DNA of 64,000 nucleotides. Origin: JACVRW01 sp963739095. Its GTDB lineage: Bacteria; Actinomycetota; Thermoleophilia; Solirubrobacterales; Thermoleophilaceae. The stretch spans positions 186,001-250,000 of the forward strand of contig CAVTZF010000030.1 in NCBI GenBank assembly GCA_963739095.1, read 5' to 3'. Shown in pieces: positions 32,344 through 40,256 of the stretch. Positions within the stretch are counted from its first letter, which is position 1, and the number at the start of each line of letters is the position of its first letter. The notes beneath the pieces are model-generated. The model made no database searches, was not told where the DNA came from, and saw nothing but the letters and a program-made list of their open reading frames with translations. Made by a program: the position numbers and the translations under genes.

Positions 32344-33213
32344 ACGAGCCGCCGGCGGCCCCGCGCCAGGCCAGCCTACGGCGGCTGCGGGAGTTCGACG
32401 TCCGGCCCAACCGCGAGCTCGGCCAGAACTTCCTGATCGACGACAACATCCTGCGCCTGATCGGCGACGCCGCCGAGCTCACCCGCCGCGACGTCGTGCT
32501 CGAGGTGGGTGGCGGCCTGGGGGTCCTGTCGGAGTACCTGGCGCCGCGGGTGGCAGCACCTGCACGTGGTCGAGGTCGACCGGCGGCTCGAGGCGCCGCT
32601 GCGCGACGCGCTCGACCCGTTCGCGAACGTCGATCTCCACCTGGCAGACGCTCTGGACCTCGACTTCGGCGCGCTCGATCCGGCGCCCGGGAAGGTCGTC
32701 GCGAACCTGCCGTACGGGGTGGCCGCCACGGTTCTGCTCAAGTCGATCGCGGAGCTGCCCGGGGCGTCGCTGTGGGTCGCGATGGTCCAGCGCGAGGTGG
32801 CCGACCGGCTCGCCGCTCCCGCCGGCGGCAAGAGCTACGGCGCGACCTCGGTGCTCGCCCAGCTCTCCTGCGACGTGCGCATCCTGCGCAAGGTGCCGCG
32901 CACGGTCTTCCACCCGGCGCCGAACGTCGACTCGGCGCTGCTCGTGTTGCGCCGAAGCGCGCCGGCGCCGCCGCCCGGCCTCGTGACGCTCGTGCACGCC
33001 GGCTTCGCGCACCGGCGCAAGGCGCTCGCCGGCTCACTGGCGCTCGCACCCGGCGCACCCGGCGACATCCGCGACGCGACGCGTGCCGCCCTCGAGCGCA
33101 TCGGCCAGCCCGCCGACGCCCGTGCCGAGCGGCTCACGCCCCGGGACTGGACGGAGCTCGCCGGCGAGCTCGGGGGCGAGCGCGTCGGCGCCCTGCGCCC
33201 GCGCCGCATCTAG
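32340..33213 (+). CDS. rsmA: 16S rRNA dimethyladenosine transferase RsmA/KsgA, one apparent frameshift
   Basis: Methylates A1518 and A1519 of 16S rRNA using SAM. GTG start (GTGA overlap with tatD), then FDVRPNRELGQNFLIDDNIL, the family N terminus, and SAM motif I LEVGGGLGVLSEYL. After LAPRVA the frame is lost, and it resumes one base later as HLHVVEVDRRLEAPL, NLPYGVAATVLL (catalytic NLPY) and a normal C-terminal domain. One extra base lies within 32553-32556. Everything on either side is intact and collinear. In this conserved rRNA modification gene an indel error in the sequence is the simplest explanation. Confidence 0.9.
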
Positions 33214-33223
33214 CCTCCCCGCG

Positions 33224-34057
33224 GTGGTCGTCGACGAGCGCGCCTACGCGAAGCTGAACCTGGTTCTTCAGGTCGGCCGGCCGCGCTCGGACGGGCTGCA
33301 TCCGCTCTGCTCGCTGTTCGCGTCGATCGATCTGGCCGACGAGCTCCACGGCGGGCCGAGCGAGCGCGGCGACGACAGCGTCGAGTGCCCGGGCGTCGAG
33401 GGCGAGAACCTCGCGCTCCGCGCGATCGCGGCGTTTCGCGAACGCACCGGGCTGCCCGACCAACCGGTGCGCGTGCGGATCGAGAAGCACATACCGGTCG
33501 CCGCCGGCCTGGGCGGCGGCAGCGCCGATGCCGCCGCGGCGCTCCGGATCGCCAACCGCATGAGCGGGCTGCCGCTCGACGGCGCCGCCCTGCGAGAGCT
33601 GGCCGCCGAGGTCGGCGCCGACGTGCCGAGCCAGGTCGAGCCCGGCCATGCGCTCGTCCAGGGAATTGGCGAGCTCGTCGAGCCGCTCGCGCTGCCGCCG
33701 CTCGTCGCCGTGCTCGTGCCCAGCGCGGAGGGCCTTCGCAGCGGCGACGTCTACGCCGAGCTCGACCGGCTGGGCGGCGGCCGCGAGCGCCTCGATCCCG
33801 GCCCCCTCCGCGAGCTGGCCGCCGGCGCTCCGGACCGGCTCGGCGCGGCGCTCGAGAACGACCTCGAGCCCGCCGCGCTGTCGTTGCGGCCCGACCTCGC
33901 CGGCACGCTCGCACAGCTGCGCGCCGCCGGGGCGCTCGGGGCGGCCGTCAGCGGCTCCGGGCCGACCTGCTTCGGGGTGTTCACGGAGCGGCCGGCGGCC
34001 GAGACGGCGGCGGCCGGCATCCAAGGCGCGATCGTCAGCGCGCTGCGGCGGAGCTGA
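33224..34057 (+). CDS. ispE: 4-diphosphocytidyl-2-C-methyl-D-erythritol kinase
   Basis: GHMP kinase of the MEP isoprenoid pathway, 277 residues. It opens ERAYAKLNLVLQVG (the A-K-x-N-L motif). It has the ATP-binding PVAAGLGGGSADAAAAL and the C-terminal AVSGSGPTCFG. The length matches IspE. The GTG at 33224, 10 nt after rsmA, gives the conserved start; an in-frame upstream start lies inside rsmA. This indicates the non-mevalonate route to IPP/DMAPP. Confidence 0.94.
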   Translation: MVVDERAYAKLNLVLQVGRPRSDGLHPLCSLFASIDLADELHGGPSERGDDSVECPGVEGENLALRAIAAFRERTGLPDQPVRVRIEKHIPVAAGLGGGSADAAAALRIANRMSGLPLDGAALRELAAEVGADVPSQVEPGHALVQGIGELVEPLALPPLVAVLVPSAEGLRSGDVYAELDRLGGGRERLDPGPLRELAAGAPDRLGAALENDLEPAALSLRPDLAGTLAQLRAAGALGAAVSGSGPTCFGVFTERPAAETAAAGIQGAIVSALRRS

Positions 34058-34097
34058 GCGGCGCTCCGTCCGCCGGGGCAGCACGGACCGGCTTCCG

Positions 34098-34103
34098 TAC
34101 CCT
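34098..34103 (+). promoter_or_regulatory. -10 TACCCT, leaderless-type, DedA-PAP2 gene
   Basis: TACCCT ends 9 nt before the ATG at 34113 in the 55-nt gap after ispE. Confidence 0.38.
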
Positions 34104-34112
34104 CACGCTCTG

Positions 34113-35702
34113 ATGGACGTCCGCGAAATGATCGCCGCGGTCGCGGCAGTGCTGGTCGCGGCCTACGTGGTGTGGCGCTGGCGGCGCCTGTCGCTCGAGC
34201 GGAAGGCCCTTGGGATCGTGATCGCGCTCGCCCTGGGCGTCTACGCGAGCGGCGTCCTCTCCGAGCTGCCTGACCCGAAGGACGTGATCGGCGACATCGC
34301 GGAGGCGCTCGGGCCCTGGACCTACGCGCTCGTCGGAGTGGCGGCCTTCCTCGAGACGGGCGCCTTCGTTGGGCTCGTGGCGCCAGGTGAGACCATCGTG
34401 ATCGCCGGAGGGGTGATCGCGGGTCAGGGCACGATCTCGCTCCTGCCGCTGATCGCAATCGTCTGGATCTGCGCCATCCTCGGCGACACCACGAGCTTCT
34501 TCATCGGCCGCCGGCTCGGGCGCGGCTTTCTCGAGAAGCACGGCCCGCGCGTGAAGATCACCCACGAACGGCTCGAGCAGGTGGACGGCTACTTCGACCG
34601 CCACGGCGGCAAGACGATCCTGATCGGGCGCTTCATCGGGCTGGTGCGCGCACTGGCGCCGTTCATCGCCGGCTCGTCCGGCCTCGCCTACCGGCGCTTC
34701 ATCCCTTACAGCGTCATCGGGACAGGCCTCTGGGCGACGATCTTCTGCACGCTCGGTTACATCTTCTGGCGCTCGTTCGACCGGGTGGCCCATTACGCCG
34801 GCCAGGCGATCTTCGGCTTCGGTCTGACGGTCGCGGTGATCGTCGGGATCGTCGTCACCTACAGGCGTCGTGCGGAGATCAAGAGGTGGTTGCTCGCGCA
34901 CGAGGAGCACCCGCTCGTGAAGCCGCTGTTCTTCGTCGGGCGGCCGCTGTACCGGTCGGTCATCCGCCCGCTCTACGACCTGGTCGCCCCGCCGCTCCGC
35001 TTTCTCTGGAACCGCGTCACGCCCGGCGAGCTCGGGCTCGAGCTCTCGACCGCGATCGCCGTCGCGGGGGTCGGGATCTTCGTGTTCGTCCTCTATGTCG
35101 TCGAGCTGTCGAGTGATGTCGGGCCGACGCCGCTCGACACCGAGCTGCTCGACCTCGCGGACAAGCTCTACAACGCGGCGCTGGTCGACGTGGCGAAGGT
35201 CGTGAGCGCGTTCGGCGCGCTTCCGACCGTGCTGGCGCTCGTGGCGGCCACCTCGATCCTGCTGGTCGTGCACCGGCGCTGGACGGAGCTGATCGTGCTG
35301 GTGTGCGGGCTGGGGCTCACCTACGCGGCGGTCCACATCGCCAAGGACGCGATCGACCGCCCGCGGCCGGCGGGCCCGCTCGTCGAGACCTCGCTCTCGT
35401 CGTTCCCAAGCGGCCACGCTGCCTACGCAACCGCCTGGATCGTCGTGGCGCTGATCTTCACGCGGCGGCTCGGGCTCGCGGCCAACGCGGCGCTCGTGAC
35501 GATCGCGATCGTGCTCGCGGCCGCCATCGGCCTCTCGCGCATCTACCTGCGCACGCACTACTGGTCGGACGTCGCCGCGGGCTGGGGGATCGGCAGCGGG
35601 ATCTTCGCGTCGCTGGCCGCGATCGCGATTGTCGTCAACTACGTGCGCCACAATGGCAGGCGGCACGAGCCCGAGCCGCCGCTCGTGCGCGCCCAGCCAT
35701 GA
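34113..35702 (+). CDS. DedA/VTT domain-PAP2 phosphatase fusion membrane protein
   Basis: A 529-residue polytopic fusion. The N-terminal DedA/SNARE-associated domain spans about 60-255: FLETGAFVGLVAPGETIVIAGG, then GRFIGLVRALAPFIAGSSGL, the membrane-embedded Arg motif of lipid flippases. The C-terminal PAP2 phosphatase (about 310-515) has all three motifs: K-DAIDRP-RP, FPSGHAAYATAW and SRIYLRTHYWSDVAAG. Such a protein could translocate polyprenyl phosphate and dephosphorylate its diphosphate form, a cell-envelope lipid-carrier recycling function (inference). The stop overlaps the following small gene by ATGA. Confidence 0.9.
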   Translation: MDVREMIAAVAAVLVAAYVVWRWRRLSLERKALGIVIALALGVYASGVLSELPDPKDVIGDIAEALGPWTYALVGVAAFLETGAFVGLVAPGETIVIAGGVIAGQGTISLLPLIAIVWICAILGDTTSFFIGRRLGRGFLEKHGPRVKITHERLEQVDGYFDRHGGKTILIGRFIGLVRALAPFIAGSSGLAYRRFIPYSVIGTGLWATIFCTLGYIFWRSFDRVAHYAGQAIFGFGLTVAVIVGIVVTYRRRAEIKRWLLAHEEHPLVKPLFFVGRPLYRSVIRPLYDLVAPPLRFLWNRVTPGELGLELSTAIAVAGVGIFVFVLYVVELSSDVGPTPLDTELLDLADKLYNAALVDVAKVVSAFGALPTVLALVAATSILLVVHRRWTELIVLVCGLGLTYAAVHIAKDAIDRPRPAGPLVETSLSSFPSGHAAYATAWIVVALIFTRRLGLAANAALVTIAIVLAAAIGLSRIYLRTHYWSDVAAGWGIGSGIFASLAAIAIVVNYVRHNGRRHEPEPPLVRAQP

Positions 35703-35923
35703 ACCTCGATCTGACCAACACCGAGATCGCGATCGCGCTCGCCGGCGGCCTCGTCGTGGCCTGTTACGTGATGCTGATCCTGATTCCGGCGTGGCGCTGC
35801 TACGGGCGCGTATGGGAGAGGATCGCGGCGAGCTTCCTGACGCTGTTCGTCCTCGCGACGCTGCTGGGCATCGGGACCGTGATCGGCCTGGCCGTCGTCT
35901 GGACCTACGACACCTACGCGTAG
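35699..35923 (+). CDS. Small two-helix membrane protein
   Basis: A 74-residue protein with two membrane helices (about 9-30, IAIALAGGLVVACYVMLILIP; about 44-68, FLTLFVLATLLGIGTVIGL) joined by a basic loop (AWRCYGRVWER). Translation is coupled to the DedA-PAP2 gene by an ATGA overlap, so it may be an accessory subunit of that envelope protein. No family is recognised. Confidence 0.72.
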   Translation: MNLDLTNTEIAIALAGGLVVACYVMLILIPAWRCYGRVWERIAASFLTLFVLATLLGIGTVIGLAVVWTYDTYA

Positions 35924-35968
35924 CGCGCAAAGTGCGGCGCTCCCGCACCGGGAGCGAAGCTGCGTCGA

Positions 35969-35974
35969 TACGAT
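35969..35974 (+). promoter_or_regulatory. -10 TACGAT, leaderless-type, PucR-family gene
   Basis: TACGAT ends 6 nt before the ATG at 35981. Confidence 0.45.
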
Positions 35975-35980
35975 CGTTCG

Positions 35981-37246
35981 ATGGCCGCAGGCCGTCAATC
36001 TTTCGGCGTGGCCGGTGAGTCGCGCTCGTTCCTGGAGGCGCTCGACGAGGTCTCCGAGGCCGTCGAGTCAGGTGCCGGACTGCCGTCCGTCACGCGCGCG
36101 GCTGGCCGAGCCCTCGATGCGAGCGTGATCGTGCTCGACGCGTCGAGCAGCGTGCTGGCGGTGGCCTGCTCCTCGCCGGAGGACGAGCGTGCCGTGATGG
36201 CGCGCGAGGGCGGCACCGAGACCGTCGAGCTGCTCGTGGCGGACGCGGCCGTCGGCCAGCTGCGCTTCCGGACGCGCGGTGAGGCGCCGCCCGCCGCGCT
36301 GCTGCGCCTCGTTGCGAACCTGATCGGGCTCGAGCTCGAGCGCGCCAAGGCGCCCGAGCGGGCGAGCGAGGTGGCCGTGGGCGACTTCCTCGGGGACCTG
36401 CTCGCGCGCCGCATCACCGATCGCGAGAACATCGCGGCGCGCTCGGCCGAGCTCGGTTGCGACATGTCCGACGGTGCCACCGCCCTGGTCGTGCGCGCCC
36501 GGCCGCAGCACCCCGAGGAGGGCGACTGGCGCGCGCGGGTGCTGACGCTGGCGGAACGCGGCGCCCGCGCGGTCGAGCGCGGCTCGCTGGCCGCGCTCGT
36601 CGAGGCGGGCTGGGCCGGCACGCAGGGCGCCGAGCGCGAGCTCGTCATCCTCACGCCGGGCCCGGCAGCTGCCGCCGGACGGCGGGTCGCGGCGGCGGTC
36701 TACCGGGAGCTCGAGGCGAGCCTCTCCGGCTTCCAGCTCACCGTTGCCCGCTCGCGCCACACGAGCGATCCGGCCGACCTCCACCGTGCCGGCGCGGAGG
36801 CGCTGCTCGCCGCCAACGTCGCCGAGGCGCGTGGCCTCACCGAGCTGTCATTCGAGGAGACAGGCGCGTACCGGCTGCTGCTGCCGGCGATGAGCGAGGA
36901 CCCGGTCGAGCTGCGCGGCTTCTTCGACGAGACGGTCGCGCCGCTTGTCAGCTACGACGAGCAGTACGAGACCGAGCTGGTGCGCACGCTGGAGTCGTTC
37001 CTCGACGCCGACGGCAACGTCGCCCGCACCGCCGAACGCCTCTTCACCCATCGCCACACGATCCGCTACAGGCTCGAGCGCGTGCGCGAGCTCACCTCGC
37101 TCGACGTCGCCTCGACCGACGGCCGCGAGCGCCTCTCGCTCGGGCTGAAGGCGATGCGGGTGCTCGGCATCGTCCCGCCCGGCGGCCCCACGCAGGAGAA
37201 GGGGACCGAGGCCGGCCGCGTCCCGCCGGAGCGCAAGGACCGCTGA
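35981..37246 (+). CDS. PucR/CdaR-type transcriptional regulator
   Basis: A 421-residue regulator. An N-terminal GAF-like sensor (about 15-115; ASVIVLDASSSVLAVACSS) is followed by a GGDEF-like central domain. The C-terminal PucR HTH (about 335-395) reads LESFLDADGNVARTAERLFTHRHTIRYRLERVREL, the family hallmark. PucR/CdaR proteins control purine, sugar-diacid or amino-acid use. No catabolic genes are adjacent, so the target cannot be inferred. It is a monocistronic unit ending 7 nt from the convergent tRNA-Gln gene. Confidence 0.88.
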   Translation: MAAGRQSFGVAGESRSFLEALDEVSEAVESGAGLPSVTRAAGRALDASVIVLDASSSVLAVACSSPEDERAVMAREGGTETVELLVADAAVGQLRFRTRGEAPPAALLRLVANLIGLELERAKAPERASEVAVGDFLGDLLARRITDRENIAARSAELGCDMSDGATALVVRARPQHPEEGDWRARVLTLAERGARAVERGSLAALVEAGWAGTQGAERELVILTPGPAAAAGRRVAAAVYRELEASLSGFQLTVARSRHTSDPADLHRAGAEALLAANVAEARGLTELSFEETGAYRLLLPAMSEDPVELRGFFDETVAPLVSYDEQYETELVRTLESFLDADGNVARTAERLFTHRHTIRYRLERVRELTSLDVASTDGRERLSLGLKAMRVLGIVPPGGPTQEKGTEAGRVPPERKDR

Positions 37247-37253
37247 CCCCTTA

Positions 37254-37325
37254 CTGGGGGGGAGGGATTCGAACCCCCGTTCCCGGGACCAAAACCCGGT
37301 GTCCTGCCAGCTGGACGACCCCCCA
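37254..37325 (-). tRNA. tRNA-Gln (anticodon TTG)
   Basis: A 72-nt cloverleaf on the minus strand. The acceptor TGGGGGG/CCCCCCA has 7 bp with discriminator G. The D-arm is around CCAGCTGGCAGG. The anticodon stem-loop CCGGG-TTTTGGT-CCCGG has anticodon TTG. T-arm GGGGG-TTCGAAT-CCCTC. The 3' CCA is not encoded. It lies between the convergent PucR-family gene and the divergent glmU gene. Confidence 0.95.
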
Positions 37326-37368
37326 AAGGCGGTCCTGAGCGTAGCCGCTGGAGGGCCGCCCCGGCCGC

Positions 37369-37374
37369 TACGCT
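37369..37374 (+). promoter_or_regulatory. -10 TACGCT, leaderless-type, glmU-prs
   Basis: TACGCT ends 9 nt before the glmU ATG at 37384. Confidence 0.42.
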
Positions 37375-37383
37375 CACGACTCG

Positions 37384-38757
37384 ATGGCCGAGTCCTTCAC
37401 CGTTCTGATCATGGCCGCCGGCCATGGAACACGGATGCACTCGCAGCTCCCGAAGGTGCTGCACCGCGTCTGCGGCAAGCCGATGGTCGAGTGGGTCGCC
37501 GACGCCGCGCGCGACGCGGGGGCCGAGCGCGTGCTGTGCGTGGTGCGGCCCGGCGAGGGCGTCGCCGACATGCTTCCCGATGGGATCGAGCCGGTCGAGC
37601 AGCACGAGGGCGAGGGAACGGGCGCGGCCGTGCTCGCGGCTCGCGGGACGATCGACAGCGGGTCGCTCGTGATTCTCTCGGGTGACCAGCCGCTCGTCAC
37701 CGCGGAGCAGATCGCCGGTCTGCGCGCAGCGCAGCACGCCGAAGGAGCCGCCGCCACGCTGCTCACGACCGATCAGCTGGACCCGGCCGGCTACGGCCGC
37801 ATCGTGCGCGACGGCGATGGACGCTTCAAGGAGATCGTCGAGACCAAGCGAACGGAAGGCCTCCCTGGCGCCGTGCTCGCGATCCGCGAGGTCAACCTGG
37901 GCACCTACGCCTTCGATGCGGCGGCGCTCTTCACGGCGCTCGACGAGGTCGGCCTGACTGACGGCGAGCTCTACCTCACCGGTGCCCTGCCGGCGCTGAT
38001 GGGCCGCGGGCGGGCGGTGACGACGTACGCCACGGACGATGCAGCCATTGCGCTCGGGGTGAACGACCGGGCGGGGCTGATGCAGGTCGAGGAGAGCGCG
38101 CAGCGCCGCATCCTCGAGGGTCACGCCCGCGCGGGCGTGACCTTTCTCCAACCGGCGTCGACGCGCGTCGAGGCGGACGTGACGATCGGCGCCGACACGA
38201 CGATCGGCCCCGGCGTGAGCCTGCTCGGCTCGACGCGCGTGGCCGAGGGCTGCGAGCTCGGGCCGCACACGACGCTCCAAGACGCGAGTGTGGGTGCCGC
38301 CGCCACGGTCCGGCAGTCCTACGTGATCGAGGCGGACATCGGCCCGAGCGCCACGATCGGGCCGTTCTCGTACCTGCGTCCCGGCACCGTCGTGGGCGAG
38401 GGAGCCAAGGTCGGCGCCTTCGTCGAGGTCAAGAACTCCAACATCGGAGCCGGGGCGAAGGTCCCGCACCTCTCCTACATCGGCGACACCGACGTGGGCG
38501 ATCAGGCCAACCTCGGCGCCAGCACGATCACCGCCAACTACGACGGGCGCAAGAAGCACCGCACGAAGATCGGAAAGAGCGCGAAGACCGGCGTCCACAC
38601 CTCTCTGGTGGCCCCCGTGGACGTCGGCGATCGGTCGTACACTGGGGCCGGATCGGTCATCACGGGTGACATCCCCGAGGGAGCGCTCGGGATCGCCCGG
38701 GAGAGGCAGAAGAACGTGGAGGGTTACGCGGACCGCGTAGAGGAGGACCCGCAATGA
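37384..38757 (+). CDS. glmU: Bifunctional GlmU: glucosamine-1-P acetyltransferase / UDP-GlcNAc pyrophosphorylase
   Basis: A 457-residue cytosolic enzyme making UDP-GlcNAc for peptidoglycan. The N-terminal nucleotidyltransferase (about 1-230) has MAAGHGTRMHSQLPKVLHRV (the GxGTRM...K loop), an EGTGAAVLAA segment and NLGTYAF. The C-terminal left-handed beta-helix (about 250-450) has hexapeptide repeats and the acetyl-CoA/catalytic block GAKVPHLSYIGD...NYDG. The length is normal. Its stop overlaps prs (ATGA), the classic glmU-prs pair. Confidence 0.96.
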   Translation: MAESFTVLIMAAGHGTRMHSQLPKVLHRVCGKPMVEWVADAARDAGAERVLCVVRPGEGVADMLPDGIEPVEQHEGEGTGAAVLAARGTIDSGSLVILSGDQPLVTAEQIAGLRAAQHAEGAAATLLTTDQLDPAGYGRIVRDGDGRFKEIVETKRTEGLPGAVLAIREVNLGTYAFDAAALFTALDEVGLTDGELYLTGALPALMGRGRAVTTYATDDAAIALGVNDRAGLMQVEESAQRRILEGHARAGVTFLQPASTRVEADVTIGADTTIGPGVSLLGSTRVAEGCELGPHTTLQDASVGAAATVRQSYVIEADIGPSATIGPFSYLRPGTVVGEGAKVGAFVEVKNSNIGAGAKVPHLSYIGDTDVGDQANLGASTITANYDGRKKHRTKIGKSAKTGVHTSLVAPVDVGDRSYTGAGSVITGDIPEGALGIARERQKNVEGYADRVEEDPQ

Positions 38758-39788
38758 GCAAGCTCCTCGAGACGGCCACTGCTCCGGCGCTCTCGTCGAG
38801 CATGCAAGCCGGCTACGAGAAGAGGCTGATGATCACCGCCGGCCGGGCCAGCCTCGAGCTCGGCGGCAAGATCGCCGAGAAGCTGGGCGTCGCGCTGACC
38901 GACGCCGGGCCCAAGACATTCGCCGATGGCGAGGTGTACTGCCGCTACGCCGAGTCGATCCGCGGGGCCGACCTCTTCATCGTGCAGTCGATCTGCGGTT
39001 CCGAGCGCGAGGGTCTCACGGTCAACGACGCGCTCTGGGAGCTCCTCCTCATGATTGACGCGGCCAAGCACGCCTCGGCCCACCGGATCGTCGCCGTCGC
39101 GCCCTGGTACGGCTACTCGCGCCAGGACAAGAAGTCTGCTCCGCGCGAACCCATCTCCGCGCGGCTCGTCGCGAACGTGCTCGAGACCGCCGGCATCGAC
39201 CGGCTGGTGACCATGGACCTGCACGCGGGGCAGATCCAGGGCTTCTTCTCGAAGCCCGTCGACCACATGACCGCGATGCCGATCCTGACCCAGTTCGTGA
39301 TCGACCGGCTCGGCGGGCAGGACCTCGTCATCATCGCCCCCGACGCCGGGCGCGTGAAGCTCGTCCGCAAGTTCGCCCAGAAGGTCGGCGCGCCCTACGC
39401 GCTGATGGAGAAGGAGCGCCCGGCCCAGCAGGTCGCCGAGATCGGCTACGTGATCGGCGACGTCAAGGGCAAGACCGCCGTCATCGTCGACGACATCATC
39501 GGGACCGGCAGCACGCTCAGCGCCGCGGCCCAGACGGTGCTCGACGAGGGCGCGGAGCGCGTATTCGCGGTCGCCACGCACGGGCTCTTCTCCGGTCGGG
39601 CCTACGAGATCCTCGAGAGCGGCCCGCTGTCCGGGATCGTCGTGACAGACACCGTGCCGCTGCCCGAGGGCGCCCCCGAGCTGGTCACGCAGCTGAGCTG
39701 CGCGGACATCCTCGAGGACTCCATCCGCCGCATCTTCGTCGACGACTCGGTCTCCGAGATCTTCGCCGGCGAGAACCAGCTCTTCTGA
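38754..39788 (+). CDS. prs: Ribose-phosphate pyrophosphokinase
   Basis: PRPP synthase, 344 residues, making PRPP from ribose-5-P and ATP. Catalytic-site segments are FADGEVYCRYAESIRGADLF, APWYGYSRQDKK, MDLHAGQIQGFF and the PRPP loop VIVDDIIGTGST. About 20 extra residues precede the usual start (SKLLETATAPALSSSMQAG). The ATG is nonetheless fixed by the ATGA overlap with glmU, though an internal ATG (MQAGYEKRLM) is possible. Confidence 0.95.
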   Translation: MSKLLETATAPALSSSMQAGYEKRLMITAGRASLELGGKIAEKLGVALTDAGPKTFADGEVYCRYAESIRGADLFIVQSICGSEREGLTVNDALWELLLMIDAAKHASAHRIVAVAPWYGYSRQDKKSAPREPISARLVANVLETAGIDRLVTMDLHAGQIQGFFSKPVDHMTAMPILTQFVIDRLGGQDLVIIAPDAGRVKLVRKFAQKVGAPYALMEKERPAQQVAEIGYVIGDVKGKTAVIVDDIIGTGSTLSAAAQTVLDEGAERVFAVATHGLFSGRAYEILESGPLSGIVVTDTVPLPEGAPELVTQLSCADILEDSIRRIFVDDSVSEIFAGENQLF

Positions 39789-39795
39789 GCCGCCC

Positions 39796-40248
39796 GTGTA
39801 CGAGCTCTATCTGGCCGTCCACATCCTCTGCGCCGTGCTCTGGGTGGGCGGCGGCGTGTCGGTCCACATCCTCGGGCGCTGGACGGCGAGGGCGGGCGAT
39901 CCCGAGCGGATGGTCGAGTTCACGCGCGACGCGACGAAGCTCGGCAACGTCTTCTACGCACCGCTCGCGATCATCCTGATCGTCGCCGGCGTCCTGCTCG
40001 TCGAGGAGGTCGGCTACGAGTACAGCGATCTCTGGATCACGCTCGGCTTCGTTGGCTGGCTGTTCAGCCTCGTCGTGGGGCTCGGCTTCTACCCGCAGCA
40101 GGGCCGCAAGATCGAGGCGGCCATCAGCGCCGATGGCGCGACGTCGGAGGTGGCGCAGGCGGGCATCAGGCGGATCCTGATGGTCAACTCGATCGAGGTG
40201 CTGGTGCTCGTGCTCGTGGTGATCGACATGGCGGTCAAGCCGGGCTGA
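39796..40248 (+). CDS. DUF2269-like four-helix membrane protein
   Basis: A 150-residue integral membrane protein with four predicted helices. The start YELYLAVHILCAVLWVGGGV carries the His in helix 1 that is typical of DUF2269/predicted integral membrane proteins related to cytochrome b561-like folds. Further spans are around LAIILIVAGVLLV, LWITLGFVGWLFSLVVGLGF and SIEVLVLVLVVIDMAV. GTG start 7 nt after prs, so probably the last gene of that unit. Biochemical role unknown. Confidence 0.75.
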   Translation: MYELYLAVHILCAVLWVGGGVSVHILGRWTARAGDPERMVEFTRDATKLGNVFYAPLAIILIVAGVLLVEEVGYEYSDLWITLGFVGWLFSLVVGLGFYPQQGRKIEAAISADGATSEVAQAGIRRILMVNSIEVLVLVLVVIDMAVKPG

Positions 40249-40256
40249 GCCGGGGG

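Noticed and set aside
34035..35948. 637-codon minus-strand frame opposite the DedA-PAP2 gene
   Set aside because: Arg/Asp/Glu-rich complement of membrane-protein codons; no domain and no start signal.
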